Positions 23,385-30,234 are shown, counted from the first letter of the stretch. The stretch is 44,049 bases of DNA from Litorihabitans aurantiacus (GCF_030161595.1 NZ_BSUM01000003.1:1-44049), one strand, 5' to 3'. The notes: generated by a model not told the origin, from the sequence alone. A program made the numbers and translations.

Positions 23385-24557
23385 TTGACTGTTGCGTTGG
23401 ACGAGCGGGCACGCCTGCTGAGCTCGCGTGAGTGCCTCGGTGTACCGAACGCGCTGCGCTTGCAGGAGCTGAGCCGGTTCGAGCCGGCACTCCTGCCCCG
23501 CTACCACCAGGACGACCGGGGCTGGAGCAACCGCACCCGCGGGTTTCACCAGCTCGCGAAGCCGGGAGCCTACGGACACATCCACACCTGGCACGGTCGA
23601 GACGACTGGCTCGACGTCGTCGTCCCCCTGGTGTGCCAGCTGCGTCGCGAGGTGCTGCGCAAGCACTCCGTCGGCCTGGACTTCATGCTCCGCTGGGCAG
23701 CCGCGAAGAGCGCCTACGCGCACCGCAGGACGGGGCGTCGGTGCATCGTTCGCCCCAAGATCCTCGCCGGCACGCTCTCGTGCGAGGAGCGTCAGGTCAA
23801 ACGCGCCAACGCAGCCGCCCGCGAGCTCGGCCTCGAGGTCGTGGTCCTGCGGGGACGCATGCTCAACCAGGAAGAGTCCTACGCCTGCCGCCGGCGAGGA
23901 TCTCGTCAACGCGGACTGGCCAGCGAGGTCGCTCTCACCGTTCCGCCCGCGGCTCGAGCTGCGATCGCGCAGGCACGCGCGTCTCGCTCATCGCAGGTGT
24001 CCACGAACGGGGCCAGCTGCCCGTGCTCTGTGGATTCAGACACCCCTACCAGTGGTCACTTACGTGACCACCTCCCCCACTTAAGAAGACATCACCCTTG
24101 CGCCTGCGGCACGAAGAAGGACGGCGCTGCGCGCCGCAGCCCCGACAGACGCGGTCGACGCACCAGCGAGGTTCTTCGACTCGCGCAGGAGGTCACACGA
24201 GTGATCCCGTGGCTTCGAGGGGAGTCCCCGCGGCGCCTCCTGGGAGCTCTACGGCCGTTTTCCGTCTCCTCCGCACCGTGGACAGCCGCCGACATCCAGT
24301 TCGCGATGGGAGCGCAGGCCCATCGCGCCGGTCGGCGCGCCTACCTCACCCGCTACCAGACCAAGGTCCCGTGGGCTTTGCTGCGTCACGTTCTGGCTCA
24401 GATCGACCCCTACGCCGACCACCCCCGACTACCCGAGATCGAGGAGAACAGGTGGACCCAACGCATCGACGCCGACCCCTGCGACACCCCCGACTGCGAC
24501 GGCCACGGCTGGCACAACACCTCAGCCGGCGCCACCCCCTGCCCCGCCGCCAGATAG
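23385..24557 (+). CDS. Putative plasmid replication initiator (winged-helix type)
   Basis: A protein of about 390 residues. The middle has a region FHQLAKPGAYGHIHTWHG and a winged-helix segment CIVRPKILAGTLSCEERQVK with GLEVVVLRGRML and the basic loop CRRRGSRQRGLASEV. The C-terminus has WTAADIQFAMG, AYLTRYQTKVPWALL and a Cys/His end (CDTPDCDGHGWH). This layout resembles initiator/HTH proteins of actinobacterial plasmids, in which a C-terminal RxP-containing segment follows. The start is uncertain: TTG 23385 is chosen because the protein there begins at a plausible leader (TVALDERARLL), but the frame stays open back to about 23232. The non-coding repeats near 25.4 kb and a partition operon nearby support a replication function. 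The assignment remains tentative. Confidence 0.55.
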   Translation: MTVALDERARLLSSRECLGVPNALRLQELSRFEPALLPRYHQDDRGWSNRTRGFHQLAKPGAYGHIHTWHGRDDWLDVVVPLVCQLRREVLRKHSVGLDFMLRWAAAKSAYAHRRTGRRCIVRPKILAGTLSCEERQVKRANAAARELGLEVVVLRGRMLNQEESYACRRRGSRQRGLASEVALTVPPAARAAIAQARASRSSQVSTNGASCPCSVDSDTPTSGHLRDHLPHLRRHHPCACGTKKDGAARRSPDRRGRRTSEVLRLAQEVTRVIPWLRGESPRRLLGALRPFSVSSAPWTAADIQFAMGAQAHRAGRRAYLTRYQTKVPWALLRHVLAQIDPYADHPRLPEIEENRWTQRIDADPCDTPDCDGHGWHNTSAGATPCPAAR

Positions 24558-24573
24558 ACGAAAGGCCCACCCA

Positions 24574-25158
24574 GTGTCGACACGTCCCGACCCCGGCACA
24601 GACCAGAGGCACGACGCTCAACTCCTGCACCATGCCGCCCACGAGGTCCGATCGATCACCCGGGCCATCGCAGGAGTGATCGACCTACTCCGCAGCGGCA
24701 GCCGAGTCCTCAACACCGCACGCGTGAGCAAAGAGCTCCTGGATCGCAGCCACGAACTGACGACGCTCTACGAGACACTCCAGGAGGCAGCAGGTGCTCT
24801 AGAGAACGACGATCGGATCGGTGCTCCCGGCGTCTCGATGCCCCTCGACGGCCGTATCTCGCCCCACCAGCTGGCGATGTTCGCCCGGGCGGCACGCCCA
24901 ACCACTCAGCCTCATGGCCGCCCCAGCCACATCTACGCCTCCCACCCGCTTCAGGCCGAATACGAACGCTCGTTGAGAAGAGAGCTCGCAGGCAACGACG
25001 TCGGGGCTGCGACGTTCTGGACCGCCGTTGAGGCCACCCCATGCTCAGTCTGCGGCGCCGGCCCAGGAGCGACCTGCCGAACCCCAGCGGGCCACCCCGT
25101 CACCGCCTACCACTCCCCCAGACGGAAAGACGCCGCCAGCCGCCTACCCCGGGGATGA
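24574..25158 (+). CDS. Hypothetical protein with a C-terminal zinc-finger-like motif
   Basis: A 194-residue protein. Residues 10-80 are helical (AAHEVRSITRAIAGVIDLL, then RSHELTTLYETLQEAAG) and might be a small coiled-coil or four-helix domain. The C-terminus has a Cys4/His-like pattern, CSVCGAGPGATCRTPAGH with a following YHSPRRKDA, typical of short zinc-binding tails on actinobacterial plasmid and phage proteins. GTG 24574 lies ten bases after AAAGG. It is 16 bases downstream of the initiator stop, so it is probably co-transcribed with it. No named family was recognised. Confidence 0.62.
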   Translation: MSTRPDPGTDQRHDAQLLHHAAHEVRSITRAIAGVIDLLRSGSRVLNTARVSKELLDRSHELTTLYETLQEAAGALENDDRIGAPGVSMPLDGRISPHQLAMFARAARPTTQPHGRPSHIYASHPLQAEYERSLRRELAGNDVGAATFWTAVEATPCSVCGAGPGATCRTPAGHPVTAYHSPRRKDAASRLPRG

Positions 25159-25286
25159 GCGCCGATTGCCCTGCAGAAAGGGTGCTCGCGGCGGGTTCCC
25201 CACCCAGTGTGGACGGCCCGAGCTATCGCCAGGGCTCCACCCGCCCACAGTGGGCACGGCACCCGCCGCGGCGGTTCTAAGGGTGG

Positions 25287-25300
25287 TTACGCCACTGTTA
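25287..25300 (+). promoter_or_regulatory. Degenerate member of the TAAC-N6-GTTA site family
   Basis: TTAC-GCCACT-GTTA. The right half and the spacer match the sites at 26523 and 27732; the left half has one swap. It lies in the gap after the zinc-finger gene. Confidence 0.5.
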
Positions 25301-25414
25301 CTGGCGTTTCGAGCGCTGCGCGCCCAAAAGGGAAATGCACCGGTGTGGGTTTGTGCTCCATGGGGGCGCCGAATCTAGCACGCCGGGGGCCCGTCATATC
25401 AAGGCACGTTCCGC

Positions 25415-25463
25415 GCTTTCGCGGCATATCCTCACTCGCTGCGCTCCCTCCGGTATTCCACGG
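25415..25463 (+). repeat. Non-coding repeat block, copy A
   Basis: It shares GCTTTCGCGGCATATCCTC and TCCGGTATTCCACG with the block at 25901-25963, with similar CTCGCT-CGCT text between. The two copies flank the 50-residue membrane protein gene. They lie in non-coding DNA and may be origin, incompatibility or RNA elements. Confidence 0.6.
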
Positions 25464-25553
25464 TCGCTCCACTCTGCGGCCTTGACATGCCACCCCGCCG
25501 TACTAGATCGGGGGTGCCCCCTGAAGGTCAGGGGGAGGAGGGAGGTCAGTTCG

Positions 25554-25706
25554 ATGACAACCGTTATCGAGCTGGCTACCGCAGTTGTCTCGTTAGTGAC
25601 TGCGGTAGTTCTCCTCATCACCGCGCTGCGCAAGATCGGCAGCGAGGGACGCAAGGCTCGCCAGGCCCGCAGGGCCAAGCGGAGCCGCAAGCGTCTCGGC
25701 AGGTGA
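25554..25706 (+). CDS. Small basic membrane protein (50 residues)
   Basis: An open frame of 50 codons with a strong GGAGGAGGGAGG ribosome site 10 bases before ATG 25554. Residues 4-25 are a single transmembrane helix (TAVVSLVTAVVLLITALRKI includes its end). The C-terminal half is extremely basic (ARQARRAKRSRKRLGR). The pattern resembles small holin-like or toxin-like plasmid peptides, or a membrane anchor binding nucleic acid. A strong hairpin follows immediately. It is flanked by the two copies of a non-coding repeat. Confidence 0.65.
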   Translation: MTTVIELATAVVSLVTAVVLLITALRKIGSEGRKARQARRAKRSRKRLGR

Positions 25707-25711
25707 GGAGA

Positions 25712-25744
25712 GGGGCCGGAGGTGCATCAATCACCTCCGGCCCC
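25712..25744 (+). terminator. Perfect 13-bp hairpin after the small membrane gene
   Basis: GGGGCCGGAGGTG and CACCTCCGGCCCC enclose a seven-base loop, beginning six bases after the TGA. It is probably a terminator. Confidence 0.75.
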
Positions 25745-26050
25745 GCCCTCTCACGCTAGACCCCCAGTCAACAGCGACAAGCTGCGGCCCTGCGGGCCGT
25801 GCCCGACGGTCGCTGCGCGCCCGGCAGTAGGCGCCTACGGCGCACGTTTTTTAGCCGTGAAGCCTTCGGCAGCATACGTTCGGCCACCCTGCGCGCAACC
25901 GCTTTCGCGGCATATCCTCCCTCGCTCCGCTGGCGCTCCACTCAGTCCGGTATTCCACGACGGTTGCACTCCGGGCGTCCTCTCTAGCGGCGACAAGTCG
26001 CCTTCACGGCAAAAAAACGTGGGGGAAGCGACAAGCGAAAGGCAACGACC
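25745..26050. other. Non-coding region with repeat block B and short hairpins
   Basis: 306 bases without a supported gene. It holds CGGCCC-TGC-GGGCCG (25785-25799), repeat block B (25901-25963), and GGCGAC-AA-GTCGCC (25989-26002) followed by an A-run. The ribosome site for the next gene lies at its right end. It may be part of the origin region. Confidence 0.45.
25901..25963 (+). repeat. Non-coding repeat block, copy B
   Basis: The second copy of the block at 25415-25463, with 15 extra bases between the two shared stretches. The flanks are unrelated, so this is a repeated motif and not a tandem duplication of the whole region. Confidence 0.6.
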
Positions 26051-26485
26051 ATGACCACACTCACCACCGCGACCGGCAGCACCTACGCCACCTCCGACCG
26101 GATCGTGCTTCACCTGGGAGTTCAGCCCCGCGACCTGTTCGCGGTCACCCGCCAGGTGACCTCCGAACTGTCCGCAGCGGTCACGACCGAGGGCGACGGC
26201 TGGAACGCCTGGGGCGAGCCCGTGGGAGCCGACGCCAACGACCCGAGCACCCTGCACGTCGTCGCGGACCTCGACCGCGTGGAGGGCATCGAGGCCGACG
26301 TCGCCGCCGTCGTGACGCGGCTCTACAGCGAGGGTCTGGTGCAGGTGTCCACCGACCGCTGGCACACCGTGGCCGCCCTGTCCGCTTTCGAGGACTGGAG
26401 CGAGGAGGCCGGCGGCCTGGCGTGGTTCCACACCCCCGGCCAGGACGTCACCCAGCACCGCTACCCCGAGCCCACGACCCACTGA
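26051..26485 (+). CDS. Hypothetical plasmid protein (144 residues)
   Basis: A soluble acidic protein with several Trp residues (GDGWNAWGEPV, DRWHTVAALSAFEDW), no membrane helix, no cysteine and no recognised motif. GCGAAAGG lies 11 bases before ATG 26051. It is the first of three small genes, each with its own control site. The terminator hairpin directly after its stop ends one base before the next TAAC-N6-GTTA-like site. No function can be assigned. Confidence 0.65.
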   Translation: MTTLTTATGSTYATSDRIVLHLGVQPRDLFAVTRQVTSELSAAVTTEGDGWNAWGEPVGADANDPSTLHVVADLDRVEGIEADVAAVVTRLYSEGLVQVSTDRWHTVAALSAFEDWSEEAGGLAWFHTPGQDVTQHRYPEPTTH

Positions 26486-26489
26486 CCCC

Positions 26490-26522
26490 GAGCCGGTCGG
26501 GGCACACCGCCCCGACCGGCTC
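26490..26522 (+). terminator. Perfect 14-bp hairpin terminator
   Basis: GAGCCGGTCGGGGC and GCCCCGACCGGCTC enclose ACACC. It abuts the next operator-like site (26523), so the next gene is probably transcribed separately. Confidence 0.75.
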
Positions 26523-26536
26523 CAACGCCACTGTTA
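26523..26536 (+). promoter_or_regulatory. TAAC-N6-GTTA family site before a small Cys-rich gene
   Basis: CAAC-GCCACT-GTTA, followed by ACCACCCTTGGAGG and the start codon at 26554. The same 22-base site-plus-ribosome-site block recurs before the gene at 26883. Confidence 0.6.
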
Positions 26537-26553
26537 CCACCCTTGGAGGAAAA

Positions 26554-26844
26554 ATGAGCACCACTGGACTAACCACCGGCCGCGCGGTCTACGCCCTGGC
26601 CGCAGGCGAGCGGGGCACGTGCCTGGCCCCCGGCATCATCACCCGCCGATTCCAGGGCGAGCGCGACACGTTCGTGACCGTGCGCTACCTCCGCCCCGTA
26701 CGCGGCGACGTCGAGCACACCTACGGCCTGGCCCACGATTGCGTCACCCCTCGCGAGAAGGCGACCTACGGCGCCGCCGACGAGTGCATCGACTGCGGCA
26801 GCCACACCGCCGCCCCCCACGCCCCCGCGTGCCCGTTCGCCTGA
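26554..26844 (+). CDS. Small protein with C-terminal Cys/His motif (paralogue 1)
   Basis: A 96-residue protein starting at ATG 26554 after TTGGAGGA. Residues 1-75 are a mixed basic domain (TCLAPGIITRRFQGERDTF). The C-terminus is CIDCGSHTAAPHAPACPFA, with the spacing CxxCGxH-x3-PHxPACP, likely a single zinc site. The next gene ends in the same motif, but its N-terminal part is different. So the two share a zinc tail attached to distinct domains. Function unknown; the shared tail may target them to the same partner. Confidence 0.65.
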   Translation: MSTTGLTTGRAVYALAAGERGTCLAPGIITRRFQGERDTFVTVRYLRPVRGDVEHTYGLAHDCVTPREKATYGAADECIDCGSHTAAPHAPACPFA

Positions 26845-26851
26845 CCCGTTC

Positions 26852-26865
26852 TAACACCACTGTTA
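26852..26865 (+). promoter_or_regulatory. TAAC-N6-GTTA site before paralogue 2
   Basis: TAAC-ACCACT-GTTA, with the same downstream block ACCACCCTTGGAGGA as at 26523. It begins eight bases after the stop of paralogue 1. Confidence 0.65.
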
Positions 26866-26882
26866 CCACCCTTGGAGGACAA

Positions 26883-27269
26883 ATGCGCACCACCGCGATT
26901 CTCGGCCCCGTCACCCGCCGTCCGTACCCCGCGATCGACACCGGCGAGCGCTGGAACGGCTCCCCCGTTGTCGGCTTCACGTCCGCGACCATGCTCGATT
27001 TCATCCACAAGGGCGACGGCCGCGACGCCAACGGCGAGGGAATCCAGATCCGCGACGGGCTCGTGTTCGACCGCAGCGCCGACGACGAGGGCGACGGCGA
27101 GCCCGTGCCGGTCGTGATCGCCGCGTACGAGGGCCAGGGGGTCGCGCTCTTCGTCCCCACAGGCCGAGTGTGGGAGGAGGTCGCCAGCGGCTACACGAGC
27201 GAGGACGGGTGCCGCGCGTGCGGGGCGCACATCTCCGAGCCCCACTCCCCCGCCTGCCCCGCCGCCTGA
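26883..27269 (+). CDS. Small protein with C-terminal Cys/His motif (paralogue 2)
   Basis: A 128-residue protein starting at ATG 26883 after TTGGAGGAC. The N-terminal 100 residues are Asp/Glu-rich with a GDGRDANGEGIQIRDGLVF stretch and are unlike those of the preceding gene. The C-terminal CRACGAHISEPHSPACPAA has the spacing CxxCGxH-x3-PHxPACP, as in the preceding gene. It is followed by two terminator hairpins. The function is not known. Confidence 0.65.
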   Translation: MRTTAILGPVTRRPYPAIDTGERWNGSPVVGFTSATMLDFIHKGDGRDANGEGIQIRDGLVFDRSADDEGDGEPVPVVIAAYEGQGVALFVPTGRVWEEVASGYTSEDGCRACGAHISEPHSPACPAA

Positions 27270-27277
27270 CCCAGGCA

Positions 27278-27320
27278 GCCCGGCCCCGAGAGGGGCCGGG
27301 CGAGGGGGTCGGCCCCCTCG
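27278..27320 (+). terminator. Two consecutive terminator hairpins
   Basis: First hairpin: GCCCGGCCCC-GAGA-GGGGCCGGGC (27278-27301). Second: CGAGGGGG-TCGG-CCCCCTCG (27301-27320). They end the transcript of the paralogue pair before the redoxin gene. Confidence 0.75.
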
Positions 27321-27409
27321 CGCTCCCCCGGCCCGGCCACGAACTCACCGCGGCTCGCGACCATTCCGGAGGAGCCCAAGGCCACGGATCGACCATTGAC
27401 CGCAGTTGG

Positions 27410-27429
27410 TTCTAACGGTACTGTTAGAA
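27410..27429. promoter_or_regulatory. Extended TAAC-N6-GTTA palindrome upstream of the redoxin gene
   Basis: TTCTAACGGTACTGTTAGAA is the most symmetrical member of the site family: 20 bases with one mismatched pair. It lies 24 bases before the start codon of the NrdH-like gene, a position suited to repression. Confidence 0.7.
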
Positions 27430-27453
27430 CACATAGCCGGAAGGAAGTTCCGA

Positions 27454-27705
27454 ATGTTCACCGTCACCGTCTACAGCAAGCCCAACTGCGTGCAGTGCAC
27501 CGCGACCACGCGGGCGCTCGACAAGCACGGCGTCAGCTACCAGGTGAAGGACCTCACCGCCCCCGAGCAGGCCGACATGCTCGCCTACGTCACCGAGGAG
27601 CTGGGCTGCGCCCAGGCCCCCGTCGTGGTCGTGGACGGCGACGACGACAACCACTGGGCCGGCTTCCGCCCCGACCGCATCAAGGCACTTTCCCTCGTCC
27701 CGTGA
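27454..27705 (+). CDS. nrdH: NrdH-like glutaredoxin
   Basis: An 83-residue redoxin with YSKPNCVQCTATTRALDK, active-site cysteines 12 and 15 (CVQC), and the cis-proline strand AQAPVVVV. The end, WAGFRPDRIKALS, fits the NrdH family, which passes electrons from thioredoxin reductase to ribonucleotide reductase. ATG 27454 follows GGAAGG. No nrdE/nrdF genes are near, so on this element it probably supplies general or replication-associated redox activity. It lies between two sites of the TAAC-N6-GTTA family. Confidence 0.85.
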   Translation: MFTVTVYSKPNCVQCTATTRALDKHGVSYQVKDLTAPEQADMLAYVTEELGCAQAPVVVVDGDDDNHWAGFRPDRIKALSLVP

Positions 27706-27731
27706 AGCACCTCTAACGATTCCATCACCCC

Positions 27732-27745
27732 CAACGCCACTGTTA
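27732..27745 (+). promoter_or_regulatory. TAAC-N6-GTTA family site, distal one before parA
   Basis: CAAC-GCCACT-GTTA, 26 nt after the redoxin stop and 36 bases before the next copy. The pair would allow cooperative binding. Confidence 0.6.
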
Positions 27746-27767
27746 GAAGTCGCGTAGCGCCCGGCAC

Positions 27768-27781
27768 TAACGGTACTGTTA
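27768..27781 (+). promoter_or_regulatory. TAAC-N6-GTTA site, proximal one before parA
   Basis: TAAC-GGTACT-GTTA, identical to the core at 27413-27426. It is followed by AGCACCCTTGGAGG and ATG 27803. Confidence 0.65.
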
Positions 27782-27802
27782 GCACCCTTGGAGGTAACAC
27801 CT

Positions 27803-28600
27803 ATGACAGCTCGCATCCTGGCCCTGTGCAACCAGAAGGGCGGAGTCGGCAAGAGCACCACCACGTTCCATCTCGCCCGTGCCGCCGTCACGCGCGGCCG
27901 CCGCGTGCTCGTGGTCGATCTGGACCCGCAGGGCAACCTGACCGCCGTCGCGGCCGCCGAGGAGGTCGCGGGGGACCAGGCCGGCCTGGCCGACGCCCTC
28001 AGCGCACGCACGAGCGAGACGCTGCGCGACGTGATCGTGCCGGGGGTGTGGGACGGGCTCGACGTCGTGCCGACCGCCGGCGTGACTCTCGGCGTCGTGC
28101 GCGATGAGCTCGTGATCGCCGGCGCCGGCCGAGAGGGCCGCCTGCGCGAGGCCCTGGCCGAGGTCCGCGAGGACTACGACCTGATCCTGATCGACTGCGC
28201 CCCGAGCCTGGACCAGCTCACCATCAACGGCCTAACGGCCGCCGACGGCGTCGTGATCGTCACCCACAGCAAGCAGTGGTCCCTCTCCGGCCTCTCGCAG
28301 CTGCTCGACACGATCGACAACGTGCGCCGCTACTACGCGCCCTCCCTGACGATCGCCGGCGTGATCGTCAACCAGCACGAGGAACGCACCATCTCCGGTC
28401 AGACCTGGCTCGAGGAGCTGCAAGCCGCCGGCCAGGCCCGAGGGTTCCCCGTCCTGCTCCCACCGATCCCCAAGCGCGTGGTCATCGCGGACGCGACCGA
28501 GGCAGCCCGCGGACTGGACCAGTGGAACAGCCCCGAGGCCCACGCCCTGGCGACCACCTACGGCGACCACCTGACCGCGATCGAAGGAGCCCGAGCATGA
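27803..28600 (+). CDS. parA: ParA-type partition ATPase
   Basis: A 265-residue ATPase with deviant Walker A QKGGVGKST (about residues 11-19), Walker A' VVDLDPQGNLT and Walker B YDLILIDCAPSLD. It has no N-terminal HTH, so it is of the short (type Ib-like) class. Short ParA proteins move plasmids along the nucleoid and rely on a small DNA-binding partner. That partner overlaps it here (28597). TTGGAGG precedes ATG 27803. The two upstream TAAC-N6-GTTA sites are likely regulatory or centromere-like. It is distinct from the ParA-like protein at the left end. Confidence 0.88.
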   Translation: MTARILALCNQKGGVGKSTTTFHLARAAVTRGRRVLVVDLDPQGNLTAVAAAEEVAGDQAGLADALSARTSETLRDVIVPGVWDGLDVVPTAGVTLGVVRDELVIAGAGREGRLREALAEVREDYDLILIDCAPSLDQLTINGLTAADGVVIVTHSKQWSLSGLSQLLDTIDNVRRYYAPSLTIAGVIVNQHEERTISGQTWLEELQAAGQARGFPVLLPPIPKRVVIADATEAARGLDQWNSPEAHALATTYGDHLTAIEGARA

Positions 28601-28995
28601 CCAGCAACCGCCCCACCCCTCGCCGTTCCTCCCTCGCCGGCACCAGCCCCGTAGCACCCGCACCCGTCGAGACAGCACCGCCCACCGCTACGGCGCCGCC
28701 GGCGCCCGCCGTCGAGGCGACGGCGCCCGAGGCGGCGCCGGCCGGCGCCCGTCCCGCTCGACGTGGCAGCGGCGGGAACAAGGTCAGCTTCTACCAGCCG
28801 GCCGAGGACGCCGCCCGGATGCGTGCGGCTCTGCTCAACACCCAGGCGCAGACCGGGGTGCGGGGCCTGTCGGACTTCATCGCTCGCGCCTGCCTGGCCG
28901 AGGTCGAGCGGTTGGAGCGCGAGTACAACGCCGGCCAGGCGTGGGACCCGATCGGCCCCGGCCAGATACCCACCGGCCGCCCGATGGGGGAGTGA
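28597..28995 (+). CDS. ParB-like centromere-binding protein (ribbon-helix-helix type)
   Basis: A 132-residue protein. The first 60 residues are a disordered Pro/Ala/Thr region with a basic end (ARPARRGSGGNK). Then KVSFYQPAEDAARMRAALL and GLSDFIARACLAEVERLE have the strand-helix-helix pattern of ribbon-helix-helix partition proteins. The tail is short. The start overlaps the parA stop (ATGA). In type Ib loci such proteins bind the centromere and autoregulate the operon. The nearby TAAC-N6-GTTA sites are candidate targets. The family assignment is by position plus pattern. Confidence 0.75.
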   Translation: MTSNRPTPRRSSLAGTSPVAPAPVETAPPTATAPPAPAVEATAPEAAPAGARPARRGSGGNKVSFYQPAEDAARMRAALLNTQAQTGVRGLSDFIARACLAEVERLEREYNAGQAWDPIGPGQIPTGRPMGE

Positions 28996-29042
28996 CCGGC
29001 AACCCCGCCGGCCTGTCAGACCCGAGTGATAGGAGAGGCACC

Positions 29043-29288
29043 ATGAGCGAGAACCCGAAGGAGGACCACGAGCTGATCGCCGCCCTCGCCCTGGGGCTGC
29101 GCGATGCCGAGAGGGCCGGCTAGGCCGGCCGAGCACGCCGGATCGCCGCGACCCTCGTGCAGGAGGTCCACACCGCCGTCGCGCTGCCCTACGACACCAC
29201 CCTGGACGTCGAGGCGCCCACGCTGGTGCACACGGAAGCCTGCATCGACACCGGCGCGCTGCGGGAGCTCCTGGGGCAGCAGGGGTGA
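29043..29288 (+). pseudogene. Small gene interrupted by an in-frame TAG
   Basis: From ATG 29043 (after GGAGAGG) the frame encodes MSENPKEDHELIAALALG and stops at TAG 29121-29123. Without a change of frame it remains open for 54 more codons (ARRIAATLVQEVHTAVALP and onward) to TGA 29286-29288. That end overlaps the next gene start, as a real gene end would. The full product would be 81 residues with one internal stop. A nonsense mutation or base error is likely; readthrough is possible but unproven. No function was recognised. Confidence 0.55.
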
Positions 29289-29575
29289 AGCGCCTGCCCG
29301 GGCAATCGCCCGAGGCCCTGGCAGCACGTGACGCGCTACGGGCGTACCTGCGCGCCCAGGAGGCCGCCCCCGACCTCTACGACCGCGCCGTGGTGCTGGA
29401 AGAGCTCGTGCAGGAGTTCTACGACCACACCAAGTTCCGCGCCCCCGGCGGCGCAGGGCTCGACGGCCGTGACGGCCCCGAGCGGCACGCCGTCGGCGCC
29501 GTGCGGGACGCGGCCCGCGCCTGGCGCGAAGAGCTGCGAGCCCAGCGCCGAGCCGAACGAGCCACCCGCAACTGA
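29285..29575 (+). CDS. Hypothetical protein (96 residues)
   Basis: Starts at GTG 29285 within the stop of the preceding frame. It is a basic and acidic helical protein (AARDALRAYLRAQEAAPDLY, then EELVQEFYDHTKF) with a short Gly-rich loop and a C-terminal Arg/Glu helix. No membrane segment or metal motif is present. Together with the preceding gene it forms the end of the partition operon. Small uncharacterised proteins downstream of parB are common on actinobacterial plasmids. Confidence 0.62.
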   Translation: MKRLPGQSPEALAARDALRAYLRAQEAAPDLYDRAVVLEELVQEFYDHTKFRAPGGAGLDGRDGPERHAVGAVRDAARAWREELRAQRRAERATRN

Positions 29576-29735
29576 CCCTGACCGGGATAGGGCGTCGTTT
29601 CCCATAGCCAGCGGCCCGGCGAGCGGGGAGAGGTGTCCAGGGTCGGGCACCGCCCGATCACGCAGTGACGCGCAGCGCCCTTGACGCCCGACGTCGCTCG
29701 CGGACGATGAGCGGCCCGGAAACGCCACCGACGCC

Positions 29736-29741
29736 TACCCT
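29736..29741 (+). promoter_or_regulatory. TACCCT -10 box of a leaderless transcript
   Basis: GCCTACCCT lies so that the start codon GTG 29748 falls six bases after the hexamer, where transcription would begin. This is the typical layout of actinobacterial leaderless genes, and the same nine bases stand before ATG 34767. Confidence 0.6.
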
Positions 29742-29747
29742 GCATCT

Positions 29748-29918
29748 GTGCGCGCGACCGTCACCGTGACTACCGCCCCGAGGGCCCTCGCGCCCGGCCC
29801 GGTGGACTACGGCCACGTGAGCGCGACGGCGGAGAGCTACGAGGCCGCACGCGATGACGCGCTCGCGCGCGTGCCCGAGGGCCGGCGTGCGGTCGCGATC
29901 CGCGTCGAGCGGACCTGA
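29748..29918 (+). CDS. Small leaderless-type protein (56 residues)
   Basis: From GTG 29748 the frame encodes MRATVTVTTAPRALAPGPVD, then YGHVSATAESYEAARDDALA and a short basic end with TGA at 29916-29918. It has the alternating polar/hydrophobic start and helix of small phage-like or plasmid proteins of about 55 residues. There is no ribosome site, but there is a TACCCT box six bases upstream, as for leaderless messages. It is too short for family recognition. The promoter layout makes it more credible than chance. Confidence 0.55.
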   Translation: MRATVTVTTAPRALAPGPVDYGHVSATAESYEAARDDALARVPEGRRAVAIRVERT

Positions 29919-30003
29919 GGCGCGTCGGTCCTCGCCACGCGGTTCGTACGCGTGTTCGACTTGGGGTGTGACAGGTGAAGGCCGTTACCCCGATCAGGTG
30001 CCG

Positions 30004-30234
30004 ATGCGTGAGGGACCGATCCGGCTACCGCCGGCCGCGTACGGGGGACCGGTGCGACGGTGTGATGAGCCGATCCCGGTCCGGGTGTGGATACCCCGAG
30101 CTCGGTTCGGCTGGACGCAGTTCGACGGCGAGGCCGACGAGTGGACCGACGTCGCCGTGCACGTGACCTACCGGGATGAGCACTACCGCACCGGCCGAGC
30201 GTGGGTGTGGGCCGGCGCCGTCACCCGGCGCTAG
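30004..30234 (+). CDS. Hypothetical small protein (76 residues)
   Basis: From ATG 30004 it encodes a 76-residue protein with many aromatic residues (PVRVWIPRARFGWTQFDG, then GRAWVWAGAVTRR), likely a small beta-barrel-like fold. Earlier GTG starts at 29998 and before are possible. It lies in a run of plus-strand genes between the small leaderless gene and the nuclease. Similar short proteins with the W-x-x-A-V end are common in actinobacterial mobile DNA, with no known function. Confidence 0.55.
   Translation: MREGPIRLPPAAYGGPVRRCDEPIPVRVWIPRARFGWTQFDGEADEWTDVAVHVTYRDEHYRTGRAWVWAGAVTRR

Larger units (their letters stand above)
25159..25553. other. Non-coding region with repeat block A, candidate origin region
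   Basis: 395 bases without a convincing gene. It contains one TTAC-N6-GTTA site (25287-25300), a repeat block at 25415-25463 that recurs near 25.9 kb, and TTGACA at 25484-25489 before the small membrane gene. Its position just downstream of the putative initiator fits an origin or copy-control region. Confidence 0.45.
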
